NCBI RefSeq assembly: GCF_029784155.1
Contig: NC_073692.1
Span: 66,721,888 to 66,785,887 of the forward strand
Reading direction: 5' to 3'
From: Uranotaenia lowii
Taxonomy: Eukaryota > Arthropoda > Insecta > Diptera > Culicidae
DNA: 64,000 nucleotides
Positions within the stretch are counted from its first letter, which is position 1. Each line of letters begins with the position of its first letter. Below are positions 21,185 to 32,045 of the stretch, in pieces. A program made the translations under genes and the position numbers. The notes beneath the pieces are model-generated. The model worked only from the letters and a program-made list of their open reading frames with translations. It was not told the origin of the DNA and searched no databases.

Positions 21185-23790
21185 TATACAAATTTGGTTA
21201 TTTAGAATTTTCAAAATGTCCCGATTTTTCTGCGATGTCCCGCTTTTCATAAGTGAAATGTCCCGCTTTTATCTGAGAATATCTGGTAAGCCTACCTTAT
21301 TTCCTTTCCTTTTATAAACTTTAGTTTTTTTTTCCAAAAAACCAAAATGAGCATTTTATTCCTTAGATTTTTGTCACTTTTCTAAAAAAATTACGAAGAT
21401 AATCGAATGACGGATTCGATAGCATTAGTTTAAATGCCATTTTGCTAAAATTGAATGAAATTTCACATTCCTCCATGAAACCCAGTGTAAAATTATTTCA
21501 CCGTAATCCGCTCTTGAAAGTCAATATGACACTTTTGGAAGTTTGGCGGGTCTCTTGTTCGCCAACTGATTTATACAAAATTTATAGCTTTAAGAACTTT
21601 TTAATGCAACTTAAATACAGTTGCGTTCGAAAAAGAATGAAATCGCGTGAGGCAGAGCGCTTGCTTTTTCAGTGTAGGTTGATAATTTTTCATGAAACTT
21701 TCACAAAATTTAGTTCAACTACTCAACCAACACTCGGAAAAATAAGAAGATATTCGCTTTTCTTGTGGAAAAGGGAAATTCACAAAATTCGCTGTATTTT
21801 TGACAACTTTCATTGAATATACCTGAAATTTGGCCAAAAGATGTAAAAATTCATTATAGTACCTAGCACAGTTTTATCGAAATCGATTGACGCGATCAAA
21901 ATTTGACCGATTTGAAAATGGGGTTTATTATTGTCCAACAGGCATTGCATGAAAAAATATCAACCCAGACAGAAATGGCAACAAGTCAAAGTTGGAAGTG
22001 AATGCATCGCTTCCCGCGATTTAATTCTTTTTTTAACGTAACTGTATGTGTCTTAGACAATACTTAGCCTCAACACATCAGTTTTTCGTTATTCAAAGTC
22101 GAAGAAAAAATTTGAAAAAAATGGTAGATCTACGGATTGTTCAAAATAAAATTTCACTTAGCGTCCAACAAAGCTGAAGTTAGATGCTATAGAGCTAAGT
22201 GGGGTTTTTATGGACAAGGGATTGTTCCGAACAAATGCCTTTTCAATAAACTCCCTCGTTGATGTGAATAGAGTTAAAATGTTGCTTTTGAAATTTTACG
22301 TTGAATAATTGATGCTCCATGATGTGTGATATGATTTTCTGTTGAAAAAAAAAACACACTCACGCATAAAGGAATGTTCATATTCACCCCATATTCAGAA
22401 AAAAAAAACAGGGAAACTATGGACACGTGTTTTCTTAGTATTGGTTACTTATTAAAATAAACTTTTTCCAGCCATCATTACAATAACCATTGAAATCAAG
22501 AAGTTAGCTTTTTTTTCAAAAGAGGGTCTTATGGAAACAGGACATGTCATGTTTAATGTAAATAATTAAAAAAAAAAAAATTATGGAAAAAACTTACATT
22601 TTGCTATTTTCGTCATGGTCATTTGATCTTGAGTATTTTGACGGTGTTTTGCTGAAAATTAAACGAATGAAAAAGTATTTTAATTCACAAATGTTTTCAG
22701 TCCCACAAAAAAAAAAAAATACTTTTTCACAAGCTCACCATTTAGAAAAATCACTTTTCACTTAACCTCCATAACTCCATACAACCATGAAAAAAATACT
22801 GATGGAATGAATGCATTTGTTTATTATTTTTTGCACTTTGTCGTTTCTTCTATTTTTTCAAAAGATATTCTTGTGGAATCTGAAAGAATTTCATGAGATT
22901 CGTATGAAAAACAATTTTGCACTCTAGAAAGCAGTTCATAAGACGCATTTTATGAAAATTATAATAAGAATATGGCTGAGTGTGGAAAGAAAAGAATGCC
23001 TCCCACCCCACCTATTGAAAACTGGAAATAACCCATAACTTCTCAACCTTAAATTTTAGGACTCGAAAAATCTCACTACAAAGCCTTGTTTAGATGGTTG
23101 AAATCTAGGAATATAGATTTTTCCGGACATTTAACACCAAGCTGTCATTCATCCCTACGAGTCTAGGAATATAGCCAATATCTAAAGTCATCACATAACG
23201 AGAATCATAACAGTGTTTATAACTACCCCAAAGACAAGGGGGTAATTATGAACTAACGGGATAATAATGAACAAGCGTTTTACGCTATAACTTAAAAATA
23301 AGAAAAAAATAATCTTTACGTGAGCTGATAGTATGAACAACTGAGTATTTTTTCATTAAGTACCCCAATTAGCCCTACGTTGCAAACAAGAATATATTTT
23401 TTGAAGTTTTTTAGAATCATGGCCACAAAAACTGCAAAACAGTGGTGTGAAAACCGTTTTTTTTTTCAATCAAACCCTCAAACCCTCCGAATTGTTTAAG
23501 TCACAACAAATAAATTTAAAAAAAAGGAATGGAAAGTTTACGTAGTTTTGCACATTTTTGCATCAAAATATGGATGGGGACGGAGGGATCATATGAATAA
23601 AAAAATAAATTTTTGAAATACGAAACAATGAAAAACAAACAACAAACAAATCAATGATATTTCCGATAACTTATTAAAAAAATGATTCAAAATTAAGTTC
23701 CGTATGCTTGTAGTGAATAGAATTTCAAGTATTAAAAAAATTACACCTTTTTCTTATTTCTAAGCCCAATTTATGCCAATACTCTTATTG
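21185..23790. other. AT-rich stretch of copy B, no gene seen
   Basis: Counterpart of 9611-12240 with scattered substitutions and homopolymer length changes. No supported gene, RNA or complete mobile element. Confidence 0.55.
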
Positions 23791-23877
23791 AGAAACAAAA
23801 AGGTGCGTGCAAGCGTAACATGAAAACAAAACGGCAGCACCTGACTTCTGTCGGATTCTTGAGTCAGGATTGGGTAC

Positions 23878-24268
23878 ATTAGTATGCCGCGATTTCAACG
23901 AAACTGTTAAAGGTTTTGATTTATTACTGTAGAATAGATCAATGCCTTTGTAAATGAACGAGGAGTAAATAGAAAAATCACCAATAATTGGTATTCTAGT
24001 AACCTTCGCCTGTTGAAGAGAAGAAGAGATAAGCTGTACAGCCAATTCCTTCGCCAGACATGTGAGAGAAATTGCCTGAGGTACACAATTGTGCGAAATG
24101 AATACTCTCAGAAAATAAAAGAAGCCAAAAATCAATCAGTTCAAGAAGAGAAACGACAGAAAACTCTTATGGAAAACGATTAAACGTTTAGTAAACCTAA
24201 GTGGTGTAAAATCTAAATCAGTACGTTTTAATGGTGTTGAAACTACTAATGAATCGGAAATTGCGGAA
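23878..24268 (+). pseudogene. Non-LTR reverse transcriptase N-terminal fragment (copy B, left of the BEL/Pao insertion)
   Basis: Counterpart of 12322-12740 in copy A (starts ATTAGTATGCCGCGATTTCA). It is more damaged: a small indel near 23935 and a 14-bp deletion near 24150 break the frame open in copy A. At 24268 it is interrupted by an LTR retrotransposon, and the gene resumes at 28985. Confidence 0.85.
24248..24268 (+). repeat. 21-bp direct flank duplication, left
   Basis: The 21 bases before the BEL/Pao insertion (starting AATGAATCGG) are repeated exactly at 28985-29005, while copy A has them once (near 12715). See the matching finding; 4-6 bp would be usual for an LTR retrotransposon. 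Confidence 0.85.
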
Positions 24269-24272
24269 TTGG

Positions 24273-24908
24273 AAATATTATTTTGTTACTTGCGGACCAC
24301 GGTAACAAGGAAAAAATTAATTTCCGAATTTTTTAACGCTCCTTTAATTCGTTCAAAGTTGGATGGACACGTTTTAAAATCCTACAAATACAATTCTTCT
24401 AATGATAAAGGAATGTTTGAGGATAAAAACAGTACTCACCTCTACTCAATTCAGCTTTTGCGGGTAATTTGGCACTTTGAGAACTGTGTTCCCGCGTAGT
24501 TGCCTCCTTTACTTGAGCGATCGCACTTCAGTTTCACCTCCGTTCTATTACTTTAAGCTAGCACTTTTGCCCTAGGATTTAGAAACTTTCAATTATATTT
24601 ATGTATAAAGTTCGCTCGTGTACGCCTATGCCTACCTCAATTCGTAAGAATAGATAATATTTCACAATGCAAAACAGGTTATTTAAAAGAAACTTGTTAA
24701 ATATGCCGCTATTGAAATTGATACGCTAACACAATCTCTCCGTACTTGTTTGTTTTGTTTTGTTTTTTCCTCTAGCTTTGCCGCCTAATTTTCTGAACTC
24801 ACTTCTCACTTATGTTTTCGAACTCATTATGCCATTCATTTATCGACCTGTCATTAAGATTAGATGCGTTCAATGCCGTCAGTTTCAGTGTCGGTCAGTT
24901 CAATGACA
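24273..24908 (-). repeat. LTR of BEL/Pao element (3' LTR, left)
   Basis: Nearly identical to 28227-28984, but about 125 bases shorter because the block present at 28387-28513 is missing. In element (minus) orientation it starts TGTCATTGAAC and runs to ...CAAGTAACA, then AAATAATATTT, which is also shared by both LTRs. The outer edge is therefore uncertain by about 11 bases. High LTR identity outside the deletion suggests a fairly recent insertion. Confidence 0.88.
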
Positions 24909-24919
24909 CTCCCCCCTAG
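24909..24919 (-). promoter_or_regulatory. Polypurine tract of the BEL/Pao element
   Basis: On the minus strand CTAGGGGGGAG directly precedes the TGTCATTG start of the 3' LTR. This is the position and composition of a plus-strand priming polypurine tract and fixes the LTR boundary and element orientation. Confidence 0.8.
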
Positions 24920-25209
24920 TTTGCTGACTCCGTCTCTGAGCCAGCAAACTCTTCTTTTTTTCCCATGTTTAGCGATGCAGCCTTCACAACAAGTTTCGCG
25001 CCCACCTTTTTCATTGTTTGAACTGTCGCGATGCGTACTTGCCCGTCTCGGTTTACCGTTCCAAAGAGTTCGACCCAGAGTTTAAAACCATCGGTCCTGC
25101 CTAATAACCAGTTCGGTGCTAGCTGCATTTCCAACAATGTGTGCTTAACGGATTGTACAAGTTGTTCCCAGCTCCCCCCATATGGGGAGCTGCCGGTGGA
25201 TTGAAACAC
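24916..25209 (-). pseudogene. BEL/Pao integrase C-terminal tail
   Basis: Continuation of the integrase after a frameshift: GGSWEQLVQSVKHTLLEMQL retains the catalytic E of the GG.WE.LV.SVK motif, followed by NRDGQVRIATVQT, the C-terminal domain typical of BEL integrases. It ends just inside the polypurine tract. Non-functional without the rest of pol. Confidence 0.8.
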
Positions 25210-25925
25210 CAGATGGCGGTCGACAAAACAAGCCTTTGCGCCATCTTGTACTGGTTGACCGCTTGCAAAGCCAGCTTCAACTCTCGATCGATGATAACGA
25301 AGTTGATTTCCCTAATGTCGCTGCGTAGGTTTGAGGTTAAAGAGCCAGCAAATTTTAAGTAGACCCCTAGGATAAACAGAAAAATCAGAGGACCCCTCTT
25401 ACTCTTTTCAACTCTACTCCCTATTGCCAATTTCTTTTCGGCATGTGCGGACGGTCGAGCCAATGTGGCCTTTTGACAGATCGATGCGACATCTATAGCG
25501 GAAGTACGCGGACCGGCGGCTGGCGTCGATTCACCATTCGACAGTTGCAGGACACTTTCGAGTTCCTCATCAGGTTTCCTCTCTGCCTTGTGGTCGCAGG
25601 AGGTAATGTGATACGTGCAGTGTACCATGCTAAGCGACTCTCCCGTCGGCAATCCACCGTAGATCGTCCATCCTAAAGCAGTCTTAACGGCGATCGGCTG
25701 ACCTGGCTTGCCTTCTCGACTCTCCTTCACAAGTGTTATGCTGGCATGTTGCACGCCGATCAGTAGACGAGGCTGAATATTATTATAAGACTCTAGGGGA
25801 ATCCCTCGGAGGTAGGAGTTCTCGGCCTGAAGTTGTTGCGCGTCGAGTGTTTGAGACGGTAGTTGCAGTCCGCTTACTGTTCGTACGTCCCCAAGATGAA
25901 AACGCTCTCCCTTTAGGCCAGACAC
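25119..25925 (-). pseudogene. BEL/Pao protease C-terminus fused by deletion to integrase remnant
   Basis: The first half matches the peptidase A17-type region downstream of the BEL protease (FHLGDVRTV, QPRLLIGVQHA, AVKTALGWTIYGG). After about residue 170 the reverse transcriptase and RNase H should follow but are absent. Instead, from about residue 195 the sequence resembles the end of the integrase core, including CFNPPAAPHMGGA just before the catalytic glutamate position. An internal deletion of several kilobases therefore removed RT, RNase H and most of integrase. A frameshift in the C/G run near 25185 moves the rest to the frame 24916-25209. Confidence 0.8.
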
Positions 25926-27058
25926 TGGCTGTTATCTTCGGTGCGATGTGTGCCTCCAGTCCACTTGAGACTCAAACGACGAGGTTCTCCTGTCAGGTTA
26001 AGTTCATCCACAAGTTCTTGGTCCATGAGTGTCACCGAAGACCCGTCGTCTAGGAAGGAGTAGCAATGAATAACAACCCCGTTCCCATACACGACGACTA
26101 GAACAAATCGGAAAAGACAAGTGTTGGACCCTGACAGATGAGTGTTGCAGGACCGCTCTTCCCGTGGTGCGGGTACAGGCGTCTGTATCTCCGTCGACTC
26201 TGCGTTCAGCTCTTTATGTAGCAATGGGTGGTGTAGGAAGGTGCACCCGTTGACTCCACAGTTCCTGAATTGACACCCTCCTCTATGCGACTTAAGGCAC
26301 ATCTGGCATACATTAGCTTCATGTATTGTCGCCCACCGTCCGTCATACGAGAGCTCCTGGAATCGCTTGCATTTCGACAGAGTTATGCAAGACCCTTTGC
26401 AGACAAGGCATCCTGTGATGTTAGGGCGCCTTGCGGCAACTGTCGGTGCGCTGCTACTTTGCCGTTGAAAGTGATATTCTGCCCCGCTAGGGCAATAGTG
26501 TTCAGCGTGAGCATTCACAAAAGCCTTGCTTCTCTGGCGCGGCTCCTGAATCTGAAGCGGTTCTTCTAGATTACGTGGCTTAGAGACCAAGCAAGCGTCT
26601 TCTCCGATGCTGTAAATCCATTCGCTGAAGGTCACCAAGTTGAGCTTGTGAAGATTTCTGGTATATCTCGCCCACTGTAGTTGCATTGGGCCAGGGAGTT
26701 TTCCAACAAGATCGTTCAGCAACGAAGAATCTCGCTTGAGCTCCTTTCGCCCACAAGCGTCGATGGTCGCAGTTAGGTTCTGCACCTCTAGCGCGAAGTC
26801 AATGATCTTGTTCATCGATTCAGAGTTGAGTGCAGGTAAAGAAATAACCCGATCCTTCAGCGACTGAATTATGAACCGTGGCTGTCCAAATTTCAGTTTA
26901 AGCGCGTCGATTGCCCTATTCACTGTCCTTGGGTGTAGAAGGAAACTTCGTACTGCGGCAAACGCAGCTCCCTTCAAGCAGCTCCTGAGTCGCAGCATAT
27001 TTTCGTCCTCTGTGTAACCGCACATCCGAGTCGTGCTTTGGTACGTGGAGTGAAACAT
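25913..27058 (-). pseudogene. BEL/Pao gag core, zinc fingers and protease start
   Basis: This continues in phase after the TAG. It starts with the gag capsid-like region (CGYTEDENMLRLRSCLKGAA), then Cys/His clusters typical of BEL gag (CLVCKGSC; NVCQMCLKSHRGGC; CGVNGCTFLHHPLLH), then the aspartic protease active site in the form FLDDGSSVTLM near residue 335. The frame ends shortly after, at a frameshift; the following protease sequence is in another frame (25119-25925). In the element's life cycle this part would package RNA and process the polyprotein. Here it is dead. Confidence 0.85.
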
Positions 27059-27061
27059 CGG

Positions 27062-28207
27062 CTATTCTTCGGGATTCCCTGAGAAGATGGGCAGGTCCTT
27101 TGCAACTACGTGGCGGGCAGCGAGTTGATTACGCGTCAGGCTATGGTTCGACCGGTTGCTGGTGGTCTTTTTCAGTTTGCTTTCGCCTTTCTTCGCTGGC
27201 GTAGAACGACCCTTGAGATTGAACGTGTAATCATTGTTCCCGTCTAACTCGTCCTCCGTGGAATCATCGCTGCTATCTTCCTGATCCTTTTCATCAGAAT
27301 CATCGCTGGAATCCGTTTCTTCGAAGCCTTCACCTTCTTCATCGTTCTCGCAATCTTCTTCTTCACTCGTAGAATATGGTTCTTCTTCGTTGCGCTCGCC
27401 ACCAGCGGCGCCCAACCAGCTCTGCACCTTGGTATCAGCGTCCACCTCTTCTTCGACTGCTTCTTCATCTTCGAGATCGACTAGCTCTTCGAGAATGCTG
27501 AAGTGTTTCTCCATCAACTTCTTCTTTTCCTCGAGCAACGTCTGTTCCGCATCGATCTTACGTAGCTGCAACTCTAGATGCTCTTTCGCTGATTTTCTTG
27601 ATCCCACAGACTTCACCGAAGCAGCTTTCGATGGTTTCGTTGTTCCCACGGGTTTCCTCGATTTCCAATTCTCCATCTCCTTCGTTGCAGATGAAGTTTT
27701 GGTCTTCTTCACGCCGCTGGTTTTCTCCGGCTTTGAATTTACGGCCTCCTTCGCTGTAGCAGTGTTCCTGGCAACCCTTGTAGCACCCGCCTTCTTCTTA
27801 TTCACTCTGCACTTTGCACAGTTCCACTTCTTACTCTCAACACTTCGTTTCACACCCACGCAACTAAAATGGTTCCACTCATCACAATCGTTGCACTGTA
27901 CCATTCGGCTATTATCCACTGACTTACACGTCCCACAGCTGTGACCGACATTGACGACCGTTTTTGCGGATACAGAATGGCTTATATCTTTGGGAGGAGT
28001 TTTGTTGGTTAAGGGATGAAGCCTTTCAGAAGACGGCTCTTTGTTATTCTTAGTAGTGCCTTGTTTCGTATCGCCGTTCTCAGAATAGAGGCCAAGAGCA
28101 ACGGACTTTAGTTGAAGGGGAGTATCACTCTTCGCCTTGGGGGACCTACTAGCTACGCTCTTACCTTGTTGGGCAGCAGTGGCTGCGGTGCTGGCTGAAT
28201 CAGACAT
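27062..28207 (-). pseudogene. BEL/Pao gag N-terminal part with PHD finger
   Basis: First 381 codons of the element's polyprotein. Residues about 90-140 form a PHD zinc finger: CGTC, then CNDCDEWNHFSC, then WNCAKC, the C4HC3 pattern. PHD fingers usually bind histone tails, so in gag it may help target chromatin (inference). A lysine-rich region follows, then a coiled-coil-like stretch (LELQLRKIDAEQTLLEEKKK), then a very acidic tract (E/D/S-rich), then a gag-like segment ending FSGNPEE. An in-frame TAG (27059-27061) stops it; the next frame (25913-27058) is in phase, so one point mutation, plausibly from TGG, split the gene. ATG 28207 is the first after the LTR. Confidence 0.85.
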
Positions 28208-28226
28208 CCTTCAGTAAACGATTTTA

Positions 28227-28984
28227 AAATATTATTTTGTTACTTGCGGACCACGGTAACAAGGAAAAAATCAATTTCCGAATTTTTTAACGCTCCTTTA
28301 ATTCGTTCGAAGTTGGATGGACACGTTTTAAAATCCTACAAGTACAATTCTTCTAATGATAAAGGAATGTTTGAGGATAAAAACAGTAGCTTACGTTTAG
28401 TAATTTCTCCCTATACTTCTTCCTGTCTTGATTCCAGCAATGAGTTTCCGCTAACCACCTTTGATATGAAATATGCTTAGTTAAATAAGTTGCACAATTT
28501 CTCAACTAATTTCTCATCTCTACTCAATTCAGCTTTTGCGGGTAATTTGGCACTTTGAGAACTGTGTTCCCGCGTAGTTGCCTCCTTTACTTGAGCGATC
28601 GCACTTCAGTTTCACCTCCGTTCTATTACTTTAAGCTAGCACTTTCCCTAGGATTTAGAAACTTTCAATTATATTTATGTATAAAGTTCGCTCGTGTACG
28701 CCTATGCCTACCTCAATTCGTAAGAATAGATAATATTTCACAATGCAAAACAGGTTATTTAAAAGAAACTTGTTAAATATGCCGCTATTGAAATTGATAC
28801 GCTAACACAATCTCTCCGTACTTGTTTGTTTTGTTTTGTTTTTTCCTCTAGCTTTGCCGCCTAATTTTCTGAACTCACTTCTCACTTATGTTTTCAAACT
28901 CATTATGCCATTCATTTATCGACCTGTCATTAAGATTAGATGCGTTCAATGCCGTCAGTTTCAGTGTCGGTCAGTTCAATGACA
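28227..28984 (-). repeat. LTR of BEL/Pao element (5' LTR, right)
   Basis: The longer LTR (about 758 bp). In element orientation transcription would start here and proceed leftward. Only about 20 bases separate it from the first ATG at 28207, and I see no TGG-type tRNA primer-binding site there, so the leader may be deleted. Confidence 0.88.
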
Positions 28985-29005
28985 AATGAATCGGAAATTG
29001 CGGAA
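28985..29005 (+). repeat. 21-bp direct flank duplication, right
   Basis: Exact repeat of 24248-24268, immediately after the LTR end TGACA at 28984. Confidence 0.85.
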
Positions 29006-30642
29006 AATTTCAATAATTATTTCGTAGACAGTGTCAAGCAAATTCATGATAGTAGAGTTGCGGGTTCAAATACCAGCTTGGGACAAATAGATTACAATGA
29101 TCGAAGCTGGAGCTCCTTCGAAAGCGTTACTGTTCAAGAATTTTGTGAAATAGTAAAAAACTTGAAATCTACTGCGGGCATCGACAATGTATCACTAAGA
29201 GTTTTCAAGGACTCTTTAACAATACTTGCAAATCCACTATTGGAAATTATAAACACTAGTCTGCAATTAGGTACTATGCCAAATACATGGAAATTTTCAA
29301 CAGTGATTCCTGTTCCGAAACAGCCCAATGCACGTGAATCAACCTTATTCAGACCTATTAACATGTTAGAGTTACAGGAAAAAGTGCTAGAATTAGCATT
29401 CAAACGGCAATTGCTACAGTTCATTGAGTCGGAAAATATTTAGATTGAGGAACAATCAGGATTCAGGAAACAGCATTCCACGGAAACAGCGGTAAATTCG
29501 ATACTTCGAAAATGGAAAGAGAATGCTGAAAATGGGAATTACACAGTCGCCGTTTTCCTTGACTTTAAGAGAGCGTTCGAAACGATTGATCGACTGAAAC
29601 TGTTGGAGGTGTTAGCAAGAATTGGATTAAGTGGCATGGTCTTAAACTGGTTCAAAAGTTACTTGGAAAATAGAATGCAACTGACAAAGTTTGGCTCGTC
29701 TTACTCTCAGTTTAAAGAAAATAAGTTGGGTGTCCCTCAAGGAAGTGTCCTGGGGCCAATTCTTTTTATCTTATACATCAACGACTTGAAAATGTGTCTA
29801 CAGCACGGTCACTTGAAACTGTTTTCTGATGATTTAGTGTCTTATTGGATAGGTAAAAACTTAGAACTCATAAAGCATGAAGCAAATGCTGATTTGGAAA
29901 ACATTACTGAGTTTCTGAAACAACGAAAATTCTGCTTGAATCTCGATAAAACCAACTGGATGATTATAGGCAACCGCAAAATTGTGAATTGCCCAAATCT
30001 GCTTATTAGCGGATGTGTAATCGAAAGAGTACGTCAAACAAAATATCTAGGAGTGCAAGTTGATGATAAGCTAAACTTTATAGAGCATGTGGACTATACA
30101 ATTAAAAAAATTGCCAAAAAATATGGTATTCTTTGCCGGATAAACAGATATTTGACTTTCTGGTCAAAAATCATTTACGTGAAGTCGATTATTATGCCAC
30201 ATTTTGAATACTGTTCGACAATTCTACTTAATGCTTCAGATACACAAATAAAGCGATTGCAGAAAATCCAAAATAAAATTATGAGAGTTGTGACACGTTT
30301 CAACCGATACACACCTAGTGCTCTTACGCTCGACATGCTTAAATGGTTATCTGTGAAACAACGTATTGCTTATAACAGCCTAATGTTTGTCCATAAAATG
30401 AAAAAAGGAATGTCACCTTCATATTTGGCTCGAGACCTACAGTTCGGACCGACATTCACAGTTACAATACGAGAAGAGCTTGTGATTTTAGACTTTCCAT
30501 TGCTAAAAAAGAAATGACAAAACGATCTATATTCTACAACGGCCTGAAGATGTATAATAACCTGCCGCAAGACATCAAAGATAATTCGAATATGAACAGC
30601 TTCAAAAGAATGGCAAAACTATATGTGAAGAGAACCTTTTAA
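28985..30642 (+). pseudogene. Non-LTR reverse transcriptase, C-terminal two thirds (copy B)
   Basis: Resumes the gene interrupted at 24268 and corresponds to 12716-14360 of copy A. It has the same in-frame TAG (29441-29443) before EEQSGFRKQHST and the same tail frameshift after about 30510, so both lesions predate the duplication. Here motif B is intact (GVPQGSVLG) and FSDD is again in place of FADD. Copy B also keeps about 12 extra residues (SYLARDLQFGPTF) where copy A has a short deletion. An ATG in the LTR at 28940 creates a chance fusion frame and should not be taken as the start. Confidence 0.87.
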
Positions 30643-31116
30643 CATAAGCAAGAATCCTAAATGGGATCTTTATAATGTGATGGCAATCTGATCCGTTATC
30701 AGACATAGAATCTGTACAGTGATGGACATACGCAGGAGTTGATAAGACGATCAAGTACATAGTTCAGAAAATGACAAAGAAATGTATGAACAAGTATCCA
30801 AAGGATAAATTGTCCCTCCCACTTCAAAAGATGCGTATGGGGTGGAGGGAGGACCCAAATGGGCCTCAGGGGACCATCACAAAAAAAAACCTTGGACAAA
30901 TGTGGCTTTGTGTAACTAATTAAAATCCCTTGGAATGTGGAGATGAGCATTTAAATAGAAAAACAAGAAACAAAAAATTAAAATGAGATTGGAATTTGTT
31001 TCTTGAGGAATAGTTGATATCAGCTTAAAATTTGTAATGACGTTTAAACGATGATCTTCGATCTTAAGCATACCATTCGGTCGGGTAATTCAAGTAGACT
31101 GTTTTTACGATTGTAT

Positions 31117-32045
31117 CCCATTTACCCGAAAACTTTTGCCCAGAATGAATTTTTCCCAGAATGACAAGTACCCGGAATCAAACCCCAGAATGAATCATTT
31201 CCCAGAAAATAATTCCCCAGAATGCACCATTTACCAAAAATTTTTTTCCCTGAATAGACCATTTCCCAGAATTTGTTTCCCCAGAATGGAACATTTCCCA
31301 GAATGGCACGAATCCCAGAATTTTTCCTCTAGTATTTTTATTTGCTTTTTTTTTCCAATGAATTCTTGTAAATTTCATATGATTCGAAATTTATTTTTTC
31401 AAAACAATTTTCTAAATGAAACTACAGGTTTGAAATTTTCCAACCAAATTTATTTTAGAACCAATATTGTGCTTTGTTTATGGTTTGGGTACTTTAATTG
31501 ATTCAATGCTAACCATGGTCCTTTGAAAAACCGTTTTGGTATCTGACTCCTCACGCTGTCGCGTGGCGGACGGGACTAAGGGATCACCCCTAGCTTTCAC
31601 GCAGACCTAGGAAGCTCCGGCAGACCTAGACCAATGTTTTAGGGCCGCCGCTTCCGACGGCGGGTTTGCGGCAACTTGGATTTGGGAGCTTCGGCGGCTT
31701 TGTGCCGCCTCGGCCCCTTCATCCTCGTTGGTTGCGGCTATGCCACAAAAGTATAGTATTATGGAAATCCTATTTTTGTGGAAAAAATCTATTTGTATTT
31801 TTTGAATTTCAGGTTGAATAAATATATTAATTTTTTTTCTGGGAAATGGCAACTCTGGCGAAAATTTTTCTGGTAAATGGTTCATTCTGGTAAAAAAATT
31901 TCAGGGCAATGGTTCATTCCGAGAAAAAAAATTCTGGGAAATGGTGCATTCTGGGAAAAAATTCTGGGGAAGTGGATTTCTGGTGATTGAAATTCTGGTG
32001 ATTTTTCATTCTGGGCAATGGTTTTCGGGGAAATGGAGTACACCT
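31117..32045. mobile_element. Fold-back-like element with CCCAGAATG word arrays
   Basis: Left arm (31117 to about 31330) is an array of words like TTTCCCAGAATG(A/C)ACC; right arm (about 31835-32045) is the same words inverted (CATTCTGGGAAATGG). Outer ends match: CCATTTACCCGAAAAC at left and, reversed, CCATTTCCCCGAAAAC at right. The arms are about 210-230 bp of degenerate subrepeats around a ~500-bp unique centre. Same architecture as 1-980. No target duplication could be fixed. The 121-aa frame 31136-31501 reads the words and is not a gene. Confidence 0.75.
31515..31745 (-). other. GC-rich core inside the fold-back-like element
   Basis: A sharply GC-richer block (GGGCCGCCGCTTCCGACGGC, GCTTCGGCGGCTTTGTGCCG) with internal self-complementarity, embedded in AT-rich DNA. 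The minus frame 31607-31885 reads an Ala/Ser/Arg/Gln-rich segment with no assignable domain. It looks captured or conserved relative to its surroundings, origin unknown. Confidence 0.4.

Larger units (their letters stand above)
15411..31195 (+). repeat. Segmental duplication, copy B
   Basis: Direct copy of 71-14910, beginning at the first base after the N gap. Unlike copy A it has no Helitron at 16500/16501 and no TIR element near 19188, so it shows the empty site for both. It carries an LTR retrotransposon in its reverse transcriptase relic (24273-24908 and 28227-28984 are the LTRs). Small differences include a 36-bp deletion near 23740 relative to 12156-12191 and loss of one short repeat near 20640 that is present at 9036-9058. 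It could be a true tandem copy or the second haplotype of the same locus. Confidence 0.93.

Noticed and set aside
27390..27944. 184-aa plus-strand frame (S/F-rich)
   Set aside because: It lies antisense to the BEL/Pao gag; it is a shadow frame of the acidic and lysine-rich coding sequence.
24248..29005. Treating the BEL/Pao copy as an intact or endogenous viral locus
   Set aside because: No envelope-like gene is visible, RT and RNase H are deleted, and stops and frameshifts are present. It is an ordinary defective LTR retrotransposon.
28940..29443. A new fusion gene starting in the LTR and running into the reverse transcriptase
   Set aside because: The ATG lies in the LTR by chance, and the frame stops at the old TAG. 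No sign of selection.
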